The notes: generated by a model not told the origin, from the sequence alone. A DNA stretch of 64,000 nt from Variovorax sp. Sphag1AA (GCF_014192575.1 NZ_JACHYC010000001.1:992001-1056000), one strand, 5' to 3'. Shown: positions 1-10,272, counted from the first letter of the stretch. Program-made: numbers and translations.

Positions 1-1271
1 CTTGGCACAAGGTCAGCGCGGCTGAGCGCGGACGGCTGCTCTACAAGCTCTCGCAGAAGATCGCGGCGCACACCGACGAGCTCGCGCTGATCGAGCAGCG
101 CGATTGCGGAAAGCCGGTCAAGCAGGCCCGGGCCGATGCGCTGGCGCTGGTGCGCTACTTCGAGTTCTACGCCGGCGCGTGCGACAAGCTGCACGGCGAA
201 ACCATCCCCTACCAGGACGGCTACAGCGTGCTGACGTGGCGCGAGCCGCACGGCGTCACCGGCCACATCATTCCGTGGAACTACCCGATGCAGATCTTCG
301 GGCGCAGCGTCGGTGGTGCGCTGGCAGCGGGGAACGTGTGCGTGGTCAAGCCGTCGGAAGACGCTTGCCTGTCGCTGATCCGCGTGGCCCAACTGGCGGC
401 GGAAGTCGGCTTTCCACCCGGCGCGATCAACATCGTGACGGGCTACGGCCATGAAGTCGGCGATGCGTTGGCGCGGCACGAAGGCATCGATCACATCAGC
501 TTCACCGGCAGCCCCACGGTGGGCACGATCATCCAGCAGGTGGCGGCGGAGCGGCATTGCCCGGTCACGCTCGAACTCGGCGGCAAGAGCCCGCAGATCA
601 TCTTTGCCGACGCCGACCTGAACGCGGCCATTCCGGTGCTGATCAACGCGATCGTGCAGAACGCCGGCCAGACCTGCTCGGCTGGTTCGCGCGTTCTGAT
701 CCAGCGCGACATCTACGAACCACTCCTCGAGCGCCTCGGGCATGCCTTCGAGGCGCTGCGTGTCGGCCCGGCGGCGATGGACCTCGACGTCGGTCCGCTG
801 ATCCGCCAGACGCAGCAGCAGCGGGTCTGGGATTTCCTCTCGGATGCCCAGGTCGCCGGCATCCCGATGGTCGGCCAGGGCACTGTCGTCGACGAAGCGC
901 CGCAAAGCGGCTTCTACCAGGCGCCGACCCTGCTGCGCGACGTGCCGGTCGATCACCGGCTCGCACAGGAGGAAGTCTTCGGCCCGGTGCTCGCTGCAAT
1001 GCGATTCCATGACGAGGACGAAGCTGTCGAACTCGCCAACGCCACGCGCTTCGGTCTGGTCGCGGGCATCTGGACCGAGAACGGTTCGCGCCAGCTCCGC
1101 ATGGCCAAACGCGTGAAGAGCGGCCAGGTGTTCATCAACAACTACGGCGCCGGCGGCGGTGTCGAGCTGCCGTTCGGCGGCGTCAAGTCTTCGGGCTACG
1201 GGCGCGAAAAGGGCTTCGAAGCGCTGTACGGGTTCACGACGCTCAAGACCGTCGCGATCCGCCACGGGTGA
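1..1271 (+). CDS. Aldehyde dehydrogenase family protein (5' end outside window)
   Basis: NAD(P)-dependent oxidation of an aldehyde to its acid in the cytosol. The frame is open from base 3, so the N-terminus lies before the window. The general-base Glu sits in an LELGGKSP motif (codon 573-575) and the nucleophilic Cys in GQTCSAG (codon 675-677). They are 34 residues apart, the family spacing. The C-terminal [14 protein letters not shown] segment is typical of betaine/gamma-aminobutyraldehyde-like members. No substrate can be assigned. An 82-base gap separates it from moaA on the same strand and nothing suggests a shared role. An internal ATG at 150 is not the true start, because clear family sequence precedes it. 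Confidence 0.93.
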   Translation, partial: WHKVSAAERGRLLYKLSQKIAAHTDELALIEQRDCGKPVKQARADALALVRYFEFYAGACDKLHGETIPYQDGYSVLTWREPHGVTGHIIPWNYPMQIFGRSVGGALAAGNVCVVKPSEDACLSLIRVAQLAAEVGFPPGAINIVTGYGHEVGDALARHEGIDHISFTGSPTVGTIIQQVAAERHCPVTLELGGKSPQIIFADADLNAAIPVLINAIVQNAGQTCSAGSRVLIQRDIYEPLLERLGHAFEALRVGPAAMDLDVGPLIRQTQQQRVWDFLSDAQVAGIPMVGQGTVVDEAPQSGFYQAPTLLRDVPVDHRLAQEEVFGPVLAAMRFHDEDEAVELANATRFGLVAGIWTENGSRQLRMAKRVKSGQVFINNYGAGGGVELPFGGVKSSGYGREKGFEALYGFTTLKTVAIRHG

Positions 1272-1353
1272 TTTCCGGGCTGCCTCTTTGCCTCAGGGTC
1301 AAGGGGTTCCGGCATGCCGCCGCCCGGGGGGATGGGTTAAATTTGCCTCCCCC

Positions 1354-2472
1354 ATGAGCCAGCACGTCATCCCCGTCTCAGAGATCGGCCGCGCCCGTCC
1401 CGCGACGGCGATGGCCGACCTCGCGGTGCCAGCGACCGGTGTGCTGCTCGACCGCTTGCAACGGCCGCTGACGGACCTTCGCATCAGCGTCACGGACCGG
1501 TGCAACTTTCGGTGCAGCTACTGCATGCCGAAGGAAGTTTTCGACAAGGACTACCAGTACCTTCCGCACAGCGCGCTGCTGAGCTTCGAGGAAATCACAC
1601 GGCTCGCGCGCCTCTTCGCAGCGCATGGCGTGCACAAGATCCGGCTTACCGGCGGTGAGCCGCTGCTTCGCAAGAATCTCGAAGTGCTGATCGAGCAACT
1701 CGCAGCATTGCGCACACCGGACGGCCAGCCGCTCGATCTCACGCTGACCACCAACGGCTCGCTGCTGGCACGCAAGGCCAAGGCGCTCAAGGCTGCGGGA
1801 TTGCGGCGCGTCACCATCAGCCTCGACGGCCTCGACGACCTCACCTTCCGCAGCATGAACGACGTGGACTTCCCCGTCGCGGAAGTCCTGGCCGGCATCG
1901 ACGCAGCCAAGGCCGCGGGCCTGGGCCCGATCAAGGTGAACATGGTCGTCAAGCGCGGGACCAACGAGCAGGAAATCCTGCCGATGGCCCGCCACTTCCG
2001 CGGCACCGGCATCGTGCTGCGTTTCATCGAATACATGGACGTAGGCGCCACCAACGGATGGCGCATGGACGAAGTGCTTCCGTCCGCAGAGGTGGTGCGC
2101 CGCATTGCGGAGGAATTTCCTCTCACCCCCCTCGAAGCGACCGCGGCGGGCGAAACCGCCCAGCGCTGGGCCTACCAGGACGGCGGCGGCGAGATCGGGG
2201 TGATCAGCAGCGTCACGCAGGCGTTCTGCCACGACTGCAATCGCGCACGCCTGTCGACCGAAGGAAAGCTCTACCTCTGCCTCTTTGCCAATGCAGGCCA
2301 TGACCTTCGACCGTTGCTGCGCGGCGGCGCGAGCGATGAACAGATCACCTCCGCGATCGGCAACATCTGGCAGGGCCGGAGCGATCGCTATTCCGAACTT
2401 CGCGCACTGCGCGGACCCGACACTGACGGCGCCGCGCCGCGGCGGGTCGAAATGAGCTACATCGGCGGATGA
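1354..2472 (+). CDS. moaA: GTP 3',8-cyclase MoaA (molybdenum cofactor biosynthesis)
   Basis: Radical-SAM enzyme making (8S)-3',8-cyclo-GTP, the first step of molybdopterin synthesis. The N-terminal cluster Cys are 50, 54 and 57 (CNFRCSYC). The C-terminal 4Fe-4S Cys are 292, 295 and 309 (CHDC...C), with the spacing of characterised MoaA. The protein ends in Gly-Gly, which is needed for activity in the family. The ATG at 1354 is preferred; the frame stays open further upstream, but that part reads across the intergenic region and shows no homology. Its stop overlaps the mobA start (ATGA), so the two are probably translationally coupled. At 372 aa it is slightly longer than the usual 330-360 because of an N-terminal extension. 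Confidence 0.97.
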   Translation: MSQHVIPVSEIGRARPATAMADLAVPATGVLLDRLQRPLTDLRISVTDRCNFRCSYCMPKEVFDKDYQYLPHSALLSFEEITRLARLFAAHGVHKIRLTGGEPLLRKNLEVLIEQLAALRTPDGQPLDLTLTTNGSLLARKAKALKAAGLRRVTISLDGLDDLTFRSMNDVDFPVAEVLAGIDAAKAAGLGPIKVNMVVKRGTNEQEILPMARHFRGTGIVLRFIEYMDVGATNGWRMDEVLPSAEVVRRIAEEFPLTPLEATAAGETAQRWAYQDGGGEIGVISSVTQAFCHDCNRARLSTEGKLYLCLFANAGHDLRPLLRGGASDEQITSAIGNIWQGRSDRYSELRALRGPDTDGAAPRRVEMSYIGG

Positions 2473-3119
2473 CGAACAGACCAGCCATCGCCACCGGCGA
2501 GATCACCGGGCTCGTGCTCGCGGGCGGACGCGGCACTCGTATGGGTGGTGTCGACAAGGGCTTGCAGAACTTCAACGGCACGGCGCTCGCGATGCATGCC
2601 GTCATGCGGCTCGGCATGCAGGTCGGCGAGATCATGATCAACGCCAACCGCAATCTCTCGGCCTACGAATCTTTCGGGGTGCCGGTCTGGCCGGACGGGC
2701 TGGCTGACTACGCAGGGCCGCTAGCAGGCTTCCTTGTCGGCCTGGAGCATTGCGAGACACCCTATCTCCTGACGGTGCCATGCGACACGCCGCTCTTCCC
2801 GCTCGATCTGGCGAGCCGCCTCTGCGAAGCGCTGGTCGCCAACGATGCGGAGATCGCGATGGTCTCGGCCCCTGAGCCCTCGGAAGACCCCGGCGGCAGC
2901 CCTGCCTTGCGCGCCCAGCCTGTGTTCTGCCTGCTCAGCGCCACGCTGCTCGAAAGCCTCGTGCGGTTCACCCAGGCCGGCGGCCGGAAGATCGACAAGT
3001 GGACCGCCCAGCACCGCACGGTGCCGGTGCCCTTCGACCGCCCCGGTGACGCACCGGACGCGTTCTACAACGCCAACACGCTGGCCGAGCTGCACGCACT
3101 CGAATCCCAGCGCACCTGA
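2469..3119 (+). CDS. mobA: Molybdenum cofactor guanylyltransferase MobA
   Basis: Transfers GMP from GTP to molybdopterin to give the guanine dinucleotide form used by DMSO-reductase-family enzymes, such as the YdeP-type oxidoreductase at 56.5 kb. The nucleotide-binding [11 protein letters not shown] motif is at residues 17-27, followed by the family Lys (K30) and a CDTPLFP metal-binding stretch near residue 100. At 216 aa it is normal for MobA. The ATG overlaps the moaA stop by four bases. The gene is followed after 15 bases by moeA, forming a three-gene cofactor operon. Confidence 0.95.
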   Translation: MTNRPAIATGEITGLVLAGGRGTRMGGVDKGLQNFNGTALAMHAVMRLGMQVGEIMINANRNLSAYESFGVPVWPDGLADYAGPLAGFLVGLEHCETPYLLTVPCDTPLFPLDLASRLCEALVANDAEIAMVSAPEPSEDPGGSPALRAQPVFCLLSATLLESLVRFTQAGGRKIDKWTAQHRTVPVPFDRPGDAPDAFYNANTLAELHALESQRT

Positions 3120-3134
3120 TTCCTTCCCGCTTCC

Positions 3135-4445
3135 ATGAGCCGTATCGCAGACATCGCCGCCGCCCTGGCGGGCTACGACCCGAAGGCGCTGGGCGTTGAT
3201 GCCGTGCAAGCGTTCCTCGCGCGCCTCGCCGAACCGGCCGTCGTCACGCAGGTCGAGCGCATTGCCTTGCGCGATGCACTCGGCCGTGTGCTGGCAGAGG
3301 ACATCATTTCGCCGGTCAGCGTGCCACCGCACGACAACTCGGCGATGGACGGCTTCGCCTTCGACGGCCACGTGCTAGAGGGCCTTGCGGACGACGCTTC
3401 GATCGAACTGCGCGTCGTCGGCACCGCCCTGGCCGGCTCGGCATGGCGCGGCAGCGTGGGCACCGGCGATGCGCTCAAGATCATGACCGGCGCCGTGATG
3501 CCGTCAGGCCTCGACACGGTCATCCCGCAGGAGTTCTGCACGGTCGAGGGCGAGATCGTCCGATTCCCTGCCAAGGCGCTGCGTCGAGGCGACAACCGCC
3601 GTTTGGCCGGCGAAGACCTCATGCAAGGCAAGCCTGCGCTGCGCCGAGGCGAGATCATCTCCCCAGCCGCGCTCGGCATGGTGGCGAGCCTCGGGCTGCC
3701 GATGGTGCCGGTGCTGCGGCGCCTGCGGGTCGCCTATTTTTCGACTGGCGACGAAATCCTCAGCCTTGGCGAACTGCCGCGCGACGGTGCGGTGTACGAC
3801 AGCAACCGCTACACCGTCTTCGGGCTGCTGATGCGACTCGGCTGCGAGGTGATCGATCTCGGCCTCGTGCGCGACGACCCGGCCGCACTCGAATCGGCGC
3901 TTCGACGCGCGGCGGGCGAAGCCGACGCGATCATTACCAGCGGCGGTGTCAGCGTCGGCGAGGCCGACCACACGCGTGCCGTGATGCAGCGACTTGGCGA
4001 CATGGCGTTCTGGCGCGTTGCAATGCGGCCCGGCCGCCCCATGGCGGTCGGACTGATCCCGACGGACAAGCCGGATCGCGGCCCCGCCGTGCTCTTCGGC
4101 CTGCCCGGCAATCCGGTCGCGGTGATGGTCACGTTCCTGGCGTTCGTGCGGCCCGCGCTCCTGCGCATGATGGGTTGCAACGACGTGTGCGCGGCCCCGC
4201 CGCCGCTGCTTCGCGCCAGAAGCGTCGGCGCGATCCGCAAGAAGCCCGGACGCACCGAATATCAGCGCGGATACGTCCGGCCGGTCGCCGGGTCATTGCC
4301 CGAAGTGCGCATCGCAGGCAACCAGGGCTCGGGCGTCCTGAGCTCGATGGTCGAAGCCAACGGCCTGGTGGTGTTGCATCATGACCAGGGCAGCGTCGCC
4401 GATGGAGATCCGGTCGACGTCATGATGTTCGACGGCGTGATCTAG
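3135..4445 (+). CDS. moeA: Molybdopterin molybdenumtransferase MoeA
   Basis: Inserts molybdate into adenylylated molybdopterin. The 436-aa product has the MoeA order: PHDNSAMDGFAF near residue 70, the MPT-binding fold with TGDEI, SGGVSVGEADH and FGLPGNPVAV, then a C-terminal barrel domain. It is third in the moaA-mobA-moeA operon, 15 bases after mobA. moaBCDE and the MogA-type adenylyltransferase are not in this window, so they are encoded elsewhere or before the left edge. Confidence 0.96.
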   Translation: MSRIADIAAALAGYDPKALGVDAVQAFLARLAEPAVVTQVERIALRDALGRVLAEDIISPVSVPPHDNSAMDGFAFDGHVLEGLADDASIELRVVGTALAGSAWRGSVGTGDALKIMTGAVMPSGLDTVIPQEFCTVEGEIVRFPAKALRRGDNRRLAGEDLMQGKPALRRGEIISPAALGMVASLGLPMVPVLRRLRVAYFSTGDEILSLGELPRDGAVYDSNRYTVFGLLMRLGCEVIDLGLVRDDPAALESALRRAAGEADAIITSGGVSVGEADHTRAVMQRLGDMAFWRVAMRPGRPMAVGLIPTDKPDRGPAVLFGLPGNPVAVMVTFLAFVRPALLRMMGCNDVCAAPPPLLRARSVGAIRKKPGRTEYQRGYVRPVAGSLPEVRIAGNQGSGVLSSMVEANGLVVLHHDQGSVADGDPVDVMMFDGVI

Positions 4446-4475
4446 CATCTGCCCCCAACCGGCAAGGAGCAATGC

Positions 4476-4955
4476 ATGGCATCAAGAATCGAGTTGATCC
4501 AGCAGATGCCCATCTTCGGCGCCATTGGCGCGGAGACCATCGAGTTCCTGCTGGGCGAAGCGCCGGTCACCCATGTGCGGCGCGGAGATTTCTTCTTTCA
4601 CGAGGACGACACCCCCACCTGCATGTTCGTGCTGGAGAGCGGCCACGTCACGGTCTCGAAAAACTGGCGCGAACACGAGCTGCTCATCCGACGCCTCGGG
4701 CCCGGCGACTGCTTCGGCGAGATGGCCCTGCTCGACCTCTGCCCGCGCAGCGCGACGGTGCGGGCCGACGAGGACTGCAGCGCAATCGAACTCACCTCGG
4801 CCAACCTCTACCGGCTGTTCGAGCACAACGTCGAGCAGTTTGCGCTGATCCAGATGAACATCGCCCGCGAGATGAGTCGCCGGCTTCGCGTCACCGACGA
4901 CCTGTTGTTCCGGGCCCAGATGGGCGAGGTGCTCGAGGCGCCGGAGCGGCTCTAG
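4476..4955 (+). CDS. Single-domain cyclic nucleotide-binding (Crp-like) protein without HTH
   Basis: 159 aa consisting almost only of a cNMP-binding beta-barrel. The phosphate-binding cassette is visible as [19 protein letters not shown] (about residues 85-103). There is no DNA-binding helix-turn-helix afterwards, so it is probably not a Crp-type transcription factor itself. AAGGAG at 4464-4469 favours the ATG at 4476 over an out-of-frame ATG at 4472. It lies 30 bases after moeA and could be co-transcribed with the cofactor operon. Its stop TAG shares the CTAG palindrome with the rnhA stop on the other strand. Ligand and partner are unknown. Confidence 0.85.
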   Translation: MASRIELIQQMPIFGAIGAETIEFLLGEAPVTHVRRGDFFFHEDDTPTCMFVLESGHVTVSKNWREHELLIRRLGPGDCFGEMALLDLCPRSATVRADEDCSAIELTSANLYRLFEHNVEQFALIQMNIAREMSRRLRVTDDLLFRAQMGEVLEAPERL

Positions 4956-5401
4956 ATCCGCCCGAGGGCGCGCTCGACGCCCTTGTTCGCCAGCGCATCC
5001 GCGCGTTCGTTGCCCGGATCGCCCGAATGGCCCTTGACCCAGCGCCATTCGATCTGGTGGCCACCACTCGAGACCAGCTTGTCGAGCTGCTGCCAGAGCT
5101 CCACGTTCTTGACCGGCTGCTTGGTCGAGGTGCGCCAGCCCTTGGCCTTCCAGCCGTGGATCCACTCGGTGATGCCCATGCGAACGTACTGGCTGTCGAG
5201 GTAGAGCGTGACCTTGCACGGCCGCTTCAGCGCGGCAAGCCCTTCGATGACCGCCTGCAGTTCCATCCGGTTGTTCGTGGTGTTGAGTTCGCCGCCGAAC
5301 AATTCCTTTTCGGTCGCCCCCGACTTCAGCCATGCGCCCCAGCCGCCAGGGCCGGGATTGCCCTTGCAGGCGCCATCGGTGTAGATCTGTACTTCGTTCA
5401 A
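4952..5401 (-). CDS. rnhA: Ribonuclease HI
   Basis: Degrades the RNA strand of RNA-DNA hybrids. The 149-aa protein has all four catalytic carboxylates: D9 (YTDG), E47 (RMELQ), D69 (LDSQY) and D135 (ERADALAN), plus H125. I place the start at TTG 5399-5401. It gives the usual N-terminus ([20 protein letters not shown]) and forms a TTGA overlap with the stop of the upstream methyltransferase gene, suggesting coupling. Starting further upstream would add sequence that belongs to the methyltransferase. It converges on the cNMP-binding gene with overlapping stop codons. Confidence 0.95.
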   Translation of the reverse strand: MNEVQIYTDGACKGNPGPGGWGAWLKSGATEKELFGGELNTTNNRMELQAVIEGLAALKRPCKVTLYLDSQYVRMGITEWIHGWKAKGWRTSTKQPVKNVELWQQLDKLVSSGGHQIEWRWVKGHSGDPGNERADALANKGVERALGRI

Positions 5402-6207
5402 GAACCTTTTCCTTGTTTCTTTCGATGAGATGAGCGACGTGCGTGGTCGCGGTGATCGCGGTGCACGCGCCCCGCGATCGGCACCGGCGCACTCGCCCGC
5501 GCCGCCGCGCGGCGCCAGTCGGCGCTCAGCAGCCGCATGCCGCGGACCCGCTTGACCGCGACCAGAAAATAGACCGCCCCGAAGATCGGCCACCAGCGCT
5601 CGCCAGCGTCGTCGAACCAGTGGCAGCGCTCGAGCCATGCCTCGCTGCGGACCGCCGGCCGGTAGACGCCGAAGCGGCCCGATTCGACCTCGAAACTCAG
5701 CAACCGCAGCCAGTCGCGCATGCGCCGGTAGCCGATGAAGTCGCCGGCGTCCGGCAGGAAGAGTTCGCCGAACCCCAGCCGCTGATAGAGCCGTGCCCGC
5801 CGCTGCCGCATGCCCCACAGGCTCGCCGGATTGAGGCCACAGATCACGACCCGACCTTCAGGCACGAGCACCCTTTCGACCTCGCGCAACGTCGCGTGCG
5901 GATCCGGACTCAGCTCCAGCGTATGCGGCAGCACGACCAGGTCGAGGCTGTTCGCCGAAAACGGCAGCGCCGAGAAGTCGGTGACGAGCGAGCTGCGCGG
6001 CGCCATCGCGGGCTCCGACAGCGCCAGCCAGCGGTGCGGCATGCGGTTGGTGCGCAGCCCCTGTACCTCGGGAAGCCCAAGCTGGAGCGCGTGATAGCCG
6101 AAGACGTCCGCCACGGCCTGGTCGAACTGGGCTTGCTCCCAGTCCAGCAGATAGCGCCCTGGAGGGGTCTCGAACCAATCGTGCAAACCTATAATTTGAC
6201 CGCTCAT
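5398..6207 (-). CDS. Class I SAM-dependent methyltransferase (unknown substrate)
   Basis: 269 aa. The Rossmann-type methyltransferase core is seen as [11 protein letters not shown] (SAM acidic loop), [12 protein letters not shown] and [15 protein letters not shown] (post-core motif). Such a gene commonly sits between rnhA and gloB in betaproteobacteria and is annotated only as a methyltransferase; I cannot name the substrate. The ATG at 6205-6207 is chosen because it gives the compact N-terminus [17 protein letters not shown]. An upstream ATG at 6240 would overlap gloB by 35 bases. Its stop overlaps the rnhA start (TTGA). Its promoter must lie inside gloB. Confidence 0.85.
   Translation of the reverse strand: MSGQIIGLHDWFETPPGRYLLDWEQAQFDQAVADVFGYHALQLGLPEVQGLRTNRMPHRWLALSEPAMAPRSSLVTDFSALPFSANSLDLVVLPHTLELSPDPHATLREVERVLVPEGRVVICGLNPASLWGMRQRRARLYQRLGFGELFLPDAGDFIGYRRMRDWLRLLSFEVESGRFGVYRPAVRSEAWLERCHWFDDAGERWWPIFGAVYFLVAVKRVRGMRLLSADWRRAAARASAPVPIAGRVHRDHRDHARRSSHRKKQGKGS
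6190..6195 (+). promoter_or_regulatory. Perfect -10 hexamer (TATAAT) directly upstream of gloB
   Basis: TATAAT ends 10 bases before the gloB ATG at 6206. A start site 6-7 bases downstream would fall at about 6202, leaving a leader of only a few bases. No convincing -35 is seen at 16-18 bp spacing. There is no Shine-Dalgarno sequence between the hexamer and the ATG. It lies inside the N-terminal codons of the divergent methyltransferase gene. Confidence 0.5.
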
Positions 6208-7003
6208 GACCCTCGTTCCGCTGCCCGCTTTTGCCGACAACTACATCTGGATGCTGCAGGACGGACGCAACGCGATCGTGGTCGACCCAGGGGATGCCGG
6301 GCCAGTGTTCGAAGCACTCCGGCGCGACAATCTGCAGTTGGCCGCGATTCTAGTCACGCACCATCACGCCGATCACACCGGCGGCGTGGCCGCATTGCGC
6401 GAAGCCACCGGCGCACCGGTGTTCGGTCCTGCCCGCGAGCGCATTCCCGAGCCCTTCACTCCTCTCGCGCATGGCGATCACGCCGACGTGCTGGGCCTGC
6501 GCTTCGAGGTCATCGACGTTCCCGGCCATACCGCCGGACACATCGCCTACTTTCTCCCGGCTAACGCACACAACGCATCGGCGGGCGACATCGCTCCGCT
6601 GGTCTTTTGTGGTGACACTTTGTTTTCGGGCGGGTGCGGGCGGCTTTTCGAGGGCACACCCGCGCAGATGCTTGCATCGCTCGATGCGCTGTCCGCGCTG
6701 CCGGGCGGCACACGCGTGTGCTGCGCCCACGAATACACACTTGCTAACCTGAGATTCGCGCACGCTGTGGAACCCCACAATGCCGATCTCGCTCAGTACA
6801 CGGCGCAATGCGAAGCCTTGCGTGCGCGCGGTGAGCCGACGCTGCCCTCGCAGCTCGCGACCGAGCGCCGTGTCAACCCTTTTCTTCGCAGCCGCGAATC
6901 CACCGTCCGCCTGGCAGTCCAGGCCCGGGCCGGCCTGTCGACACAGGCCGCCGAGACCGAGGTGTTCGCCGCGCTGCGCCAATGGAAGAACGAATTTCGA
7001 TGA
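6206..7003 (+). CDS. gloB: Hydroxyacylglutathione hydrolase (glyoxalase II)
   Basis: Hydrolyses S-D-lactoylglutathione to D-lactate and glutathione, the second step of methylglyoxal detoxification. The binuclear metal signature [10 protein letters not shown] is at residues 51-60. [13 protein letters not shown] and a [12 protein letters not shown] stretch follow, as in GloB, and 265 aa is the usual length. [15 protein letters not shown] is the standard N-terminus, fixing the ATG at 6206. This ATG overlaps, on the opposite strand, the ATG of the methyltransferase (CATG at 6205-6208). The stop overlaps the mltD start (ATGA). Confidence 0.95.
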   Translation: MTLVPLPAFADNYIWMLQDGRNAIVVDPGDAGPVFEALRRDNLQLAAILVTHHHADHTGGVAALREATGAPVFGPARERIPEPFTPLAHGDHADVLGLRFEVIDVPGHTAGHIAYFLPANAHNASAGDIAPLVFCGDTLFSGGCGRLFEGTPAQMLASLDALSALPGGTRVCCAHEYTLANLRFAHAVEPHNADLAQYTAQCEALRARGEPTLPSQLATERRVNPFLRSRESTVRLAVQARAGLSTQAAETEVFAALRQWKNEFR

Positions 7004-8559
7004 GACTCATCGTTGCCGCCTGCCTCGCGGGCACACTCTTTCTCGCGGGCTGCGCAACCGGCACGGGTTATTCGTCTTCGGGTGCATCGGGCTCGGCCGC
7101 GCCCGTCTATCCAGACGGCGCCCTTACGCCGATCACCTCCGGCCAGACGAAGTCGCGTGCCGTCGTCACGCTCGCGCCGCCCACCGACATGTGGGACCGC
7201 ATCCGCCGCGGCTTCAAGATGCCCGATCTCGACAACGACCTCGTGCATGACCGCGAGCAGTGGTATGCGAGCCGGCCCGACTACATGCAGCGCATGACCG
7301 GACGGTCCAGCCGCTACATCTTCCACATCGTCGAGGAACTCGAGCGCCGCGACATGCCGACCGAGATCGCGCTGCTGCCGTTTATCGAGAGCGCCTTCAA
7401 TCCGCAAGCGGTGTCGAGTGCCCGCGCGGCAGGCATGTGGCAGTTCATGCCGGCCACCGGAACCGACTACGACCTCAAGCAGAACATCTTCCGCGATGAC
7501 CGCCGGGACGTCGTCGCCTCCACCCGGGCGGCGCTCGACTATCTGCAGAAGCTCTACGGCATGTTCGGCGACTGGCACCTCGCGCTTGCCGCCTACAACT
7601 GGGGCGAAGGGAATGTGAGCCGCGCCATCGCGAAGAACCAGCGCGCCGGGTTGCCAACCGGTTACGCCGACCTGTCGATGCCCGCCGAAACACGCATGTA
7701 CGTGCCCAAGCTGCAGGCAGTGAAGAACATCGTCGCCAATCCGGAGCGCTTCAACACCGACCTGCCGATCATCGCCAACCACCCGTACTTCCAGACCGTC
7801 GAACTCAAGCGCGACCTCGACGTCGATCTCGCGGCGAAGCTGGCGGACGTCAAGATCGACGACTTCCGCGCGCTCAATCCGTCGGCCCACAAGCCTGTGC
7901 TGCTGGCCGCGGGCACGCCGGAGATCCTGCTGCCGTGGGACAACGCGGCCGTGTTCCAGCGCAACTTCGAAGCCTATTCGCAAGGCCAGTACGCAAGCTG
8001 GACGGCATGGACCGTCCCTAGCACCATGACGGTCGCCGACGCCGCCCAGCGATCGGGCATGAGCGAAGCCGACCTGCGCGCCATCAACAGCGTGCCGCCG
8101 CGGATGCTGATCAAGGCCGGCTCGACGCTGATCGTTCCGCGCACCTCACGCGTGCAGGAAGACGTGGACGCGGTGGTCGCCGACACGGGCCACCTGAGTT
8201 TTCAACCCGAGATCGTCACGCGTCGTACCGTCATCAAGGCAGGCAAGCGAGACAGCGTCGCGAGCATTGCCCAGCGCTACCGCCTGAACCCGGCCAGCGT
8301 TGCCGAATGGAACGACGTGAAGACCAATCACGCCTTTCCGAAGGGCTATGACGTGGTGGTGTACCTCCCGGTGAAGGCGGCTTCGTCCACGCGCGTCGGC
8401 GCCGGGCTTGCGCACCTGACCGGTGGGAAGACGCTCAAGGCCAACGCCGTGACGTCAAGGGAACCCAAGGCAGCCTCGGGCAAGGGGACGAAGAAGGCGG
8501 CTGAGAAGCAGGTCGTGCGCGAACCGCGCGGCGGAACGCCTTCCAAGAAGAAGCGCTGA
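7000..8559 (+). CDS. mltD: Membrane-bound lytic murein transglycosylase D, LysM lipoprotein
   Basis: Cleaves peptidoglycan glycan strands at the outer membrane. Starting at ATG 7000 (ATGA overlap with gloB) gives a lipoprotein signal [18 protein letters not shown] with the lipidated Cys18. The SLT domain follows, with the catalytic Glu at E130 in [11 protein letters not shown], then [10 protein letters not shown] and AAYNWGEGN. Two LysM peptidoglycan-binding repeats lie in roughly residues 330-390 and 405-455. The tail of about 60 residues is rich in Lys, Ala and Gly and ends in a basic stretch. Total 519 aa. An upstream in-frame ATG at 6982 would spoil the signal peptide. Confidence 0.95.
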   Translation: MRLIVAACLAGTLFLAGCATGTGYSSSGASGSAAPVYPDGALTPITSGQTKSRAVVTLAPPTDMWDRIRRGFKMPDLDNDLVHDREQWYASRPDYMQRMTGRSSRYIFHIVEELERRDMPTEIALLPFIESAFNPQAVSSARAAGMWQFMPATGTDYDLKQNIFRDDRRDVVASTRAALDYLQKLYGMFGDWHLALAAYNWGEGNVSRAIAKNQRAGLPTGYADLSMPAETRMYVPKLQAVKNIVANPERFNTDLPIIANHPYFQTVELKRDLDVDLAAKLADVKIDDFRALNPSAHKPVLLAAGTPEILLPWDNAAVFQRNFEAYSQGQYASWTAWTVPSTMTVADAAQRSGMSEADLRAINSVPPRMLIKAGSTLIVPRTSRVQEDVDAVVADTGHLSFQPEIVTRRTVIKAGKRDSVASIAQRYRLNPASVAEWNDVKTNHAFPKGYDVVVYLPVKAASSTRVGAGLAHLTGGKTLKANAVTSREPKAASGKGTKKAAEKQVVREPRGGTPSKKKR

Positions 8560-8574
8560 GCGCGCGTCCGGCGA

Positions 8575-9408
8575 TCAGAGCTTTTCTGTTTCGCCGCTGC
8601 GCGGCTGCCATTTCATCAGCCGCCGCTCCAGCACGCCGACGATGCCATCCAGCACCAGCGCAAAGCCGGTGAGCACGACGATGCCGGCGAACACGGTGTT
8701 CACATCGAAGGTGCCTTCTGCCTGCAGGATGAGATAGCCGACACCTCGCGCCGAGCCCAGGTACTCGCCAACCACCGCGCCCACGAAGGCGAGGCCAACC
8801 GAGGTATGCAGGCTCGAGAACACCCAGCTCGTCGCGCTCGGCAAGTACACAGTGCGCAGTAGCTGCCGTTGGTTTGCACCGAGCATGCGTGCGTTGGCGA
8901 GCACCACCGGGCTCACCTCCCTCACCCCCTGGTAGACGTTGAAGAACACGATGAAGAACACCAGCGTGACCGCCAACGCCACCTTGCTCCAGATGCCCAG
9001 GCCGAACCACAGCGCGAAGATCGGCGCGAGGATCACGCGCGGCATCGAGTTGGCAGCCTTGATGTAAGGGTCGAAGACCAGGCTCGCGGTCGGCGCCAGC
9101 GCGAGCCAGAGACCGAAGACGAGCCCCAGCACCGTGCCGAGGATGAATGCCAGCACCGTCTCGAGCAGCGTCACGCCGAGGTGCAGGTAGACATCCGCAT
9201 TGCCCGGCAGCCCCTCCGGAAACAACGGGTTCGGCGGAATCGCCACTGGCATGAACCAGCTCCATATCCGGCCGGCAACCTTGATCGGCTCGCCGACGAA
9301 AAATGCGAACTGTTCGTTGCGCGACGAGACATGCCAAGCCACCAGCAAAAGCAGGAGGAGCACGATCTGCCAGAAGCGCGCATTGCTTTCATTGGGCCGA
9401 AGCTTCAT
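8575..9408 (-). CDS. ABC transporter permease (SsuC/TauC-type)
   Basis: 277 aa, integral membrane subunit of the importer whose ATPase and binding protein lie upstream. After an N-terminal membrane segment (residues about 12-30) come several hydrophobic helices and the binding-protein-dependent transport (EAA) region, with ANARMLGANQRQLLRTVYLP near residue 155. The start MKLRPNES at 9408 follows the ATPase stop by one base (TGA, C, ATG). It is the last gene of a three-gene minus-strand operon. Substrate unknown. Confidence 0.9.
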   Translation of the reverse strand: MKLRPNESNARFWQIVLLLLLLVAWHVSSRNEQFAFFVGEPIKVAGRIWSWFMPVAIPPNPLFPEGLPGNADVYLHLGVTLLETVLAFILGTVLGLVFGLWLALAPTASLVFDPYIKAANSMPRVILAPIFALWFGLGIWSKVALAVTLVFFIVFFNVYQGVREVSPVVLANARMLGANQRQLLRTVYLPSATSWVFSSLHTSVGLAFVGAVVGEYLGSARGVGYLILQAEGTFDVNTVFAGIVVLTGFALVLDGIVGVLERRLMKWQPRSGETEKL

Positions 9409-9409
9409 G

Positions 9410-10225
9410 TCAGGCCGCTTTCCTGAGCTGCTGCGTATAGCCCTTGAGCACCTCGTCGCGAAGCACGGCCCAGATCTGCGAATGCAACTCGACGAATCGC
9501 GGATGCGTACGCACCTCGGCCACGTCGCGCGGTCGCGGCAGGTCGATCTCGAACTCACCGATCGGCCGCGTGGCCGGGCCTGCGGACAGCACGACCACGC
9601 GGTCGCTCATTGCAATCGCTTCGTCGAGGTCGTGCGTGATGAAGAGCACGGCCTTCTTCTTGCCTGCCCAGAGTGCGAGGACCTCGTTCTCCATCAGTTG
9701 CCGCGTCTGGATGTCGAGCGCGCTGAAAGGTTCGTCCATGAGGATGATGTCCGGGTCCAGCGCGAGCACCTGCGCGAGTGCTGCACGTTTGCGCATGCCG
9801 CCGGAGAGCTGGTGCGGATAGCGGTCGCCGAAGCCTGCGAGACCCACGCGTGCGAGCCACTCGTTCGCCAGTTCGCGCGCCTTCGCATCGGGCATGCCGC
9901 GGTATTGCAGCCCGAGCATCACGTTGTCCAATGCGCTGCGCCACGGCATCAGCGCTTCGCTCTGGAACATGTAGCCTGCGCGCGCATTGATGCCCTCGAG
10001 CGGCTGTCCGAAAACCTTCACCTCACCCGACGAGGGCTCGAGCAGACCCGCGCCCACATTGAGCAGGGTCGATTTGCCGCAGCCGGTCGGCCCGACCACC
10101 GACACGAACTCACCCGCACGCACGCGCAAGGTGGTGTCTGCGACGGCTGTGTAGCGCTGCGTCCGGTCGTCCTTCGCGCGGAAGATGCAACTGATGTTCA
10201 GGAGTTCGAGTGCGTAGTCCACCAT
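9410..10225 (-). CDS. ABC transporter ATP-binding protein (nitrate/sulfonate/taurine type)
   Basis: 271 aa. Energises import for the permease downstream. Visible are Walker A GPTGCGKST (about residues 40-48), signature LSGGMRKRAALAQ, Walker B DIILMDEPFSALD and the switch His in LFITHDLDEA. The GxMxK/R form of the signature is common in the SsuB/TauB/NrtD group. The ATG at 10225 is chosen because upstream sequence is a terminator-like hairpin. An intrinsic terminator between this gene and the binding-protein gene probably lowers its expression relative to the receptor. Confidence 0.93.
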   Translation of the reverse strand: MVDYALELLNISCIFRAKDDRTQRYTAVADTTLRVRAGEFVSVVGPTGCGKSTLLNVGAGLLEPSSGEVKVFGQPLEGINARAGYMFQSEALMPWRSALDNVMLGLQYRGMPDAKARELANEWLARVGLAGFGDRYPHQLSGGMRKRAALAQVLALDPDIILMDEPFSALDIQTRQLMENEVLALWAGKKKAVLFITHDLDEAIAMSDRVVVLSAGPATRPIGEFEIDLPRPRDVAEVRTHPRFVELHSQIWAVLRDEVLKGYTQQLRKAA

Positions 10226-10233
10226 GAGATCAA

Positions 10234-10258
10234 GAAAAAACCCGGCCGAAGCCGGGTT
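10234..10258 (-). terminator. Intrinsic terminator/attenuator inside the ABC operon
   Basis: On the minus strand AACCCGGC, loop TTCG, GCCGGGTT is followed at once by a run of six T. It sits between the binding-protein gene (stop 10273) and the ATPase gene (start 10225), so it should end most transcripts after the receptor gene and let a fraction continue. Confidence 0.8.
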
Positions 10259-10272
10259 GCTGGACGTGCAAG

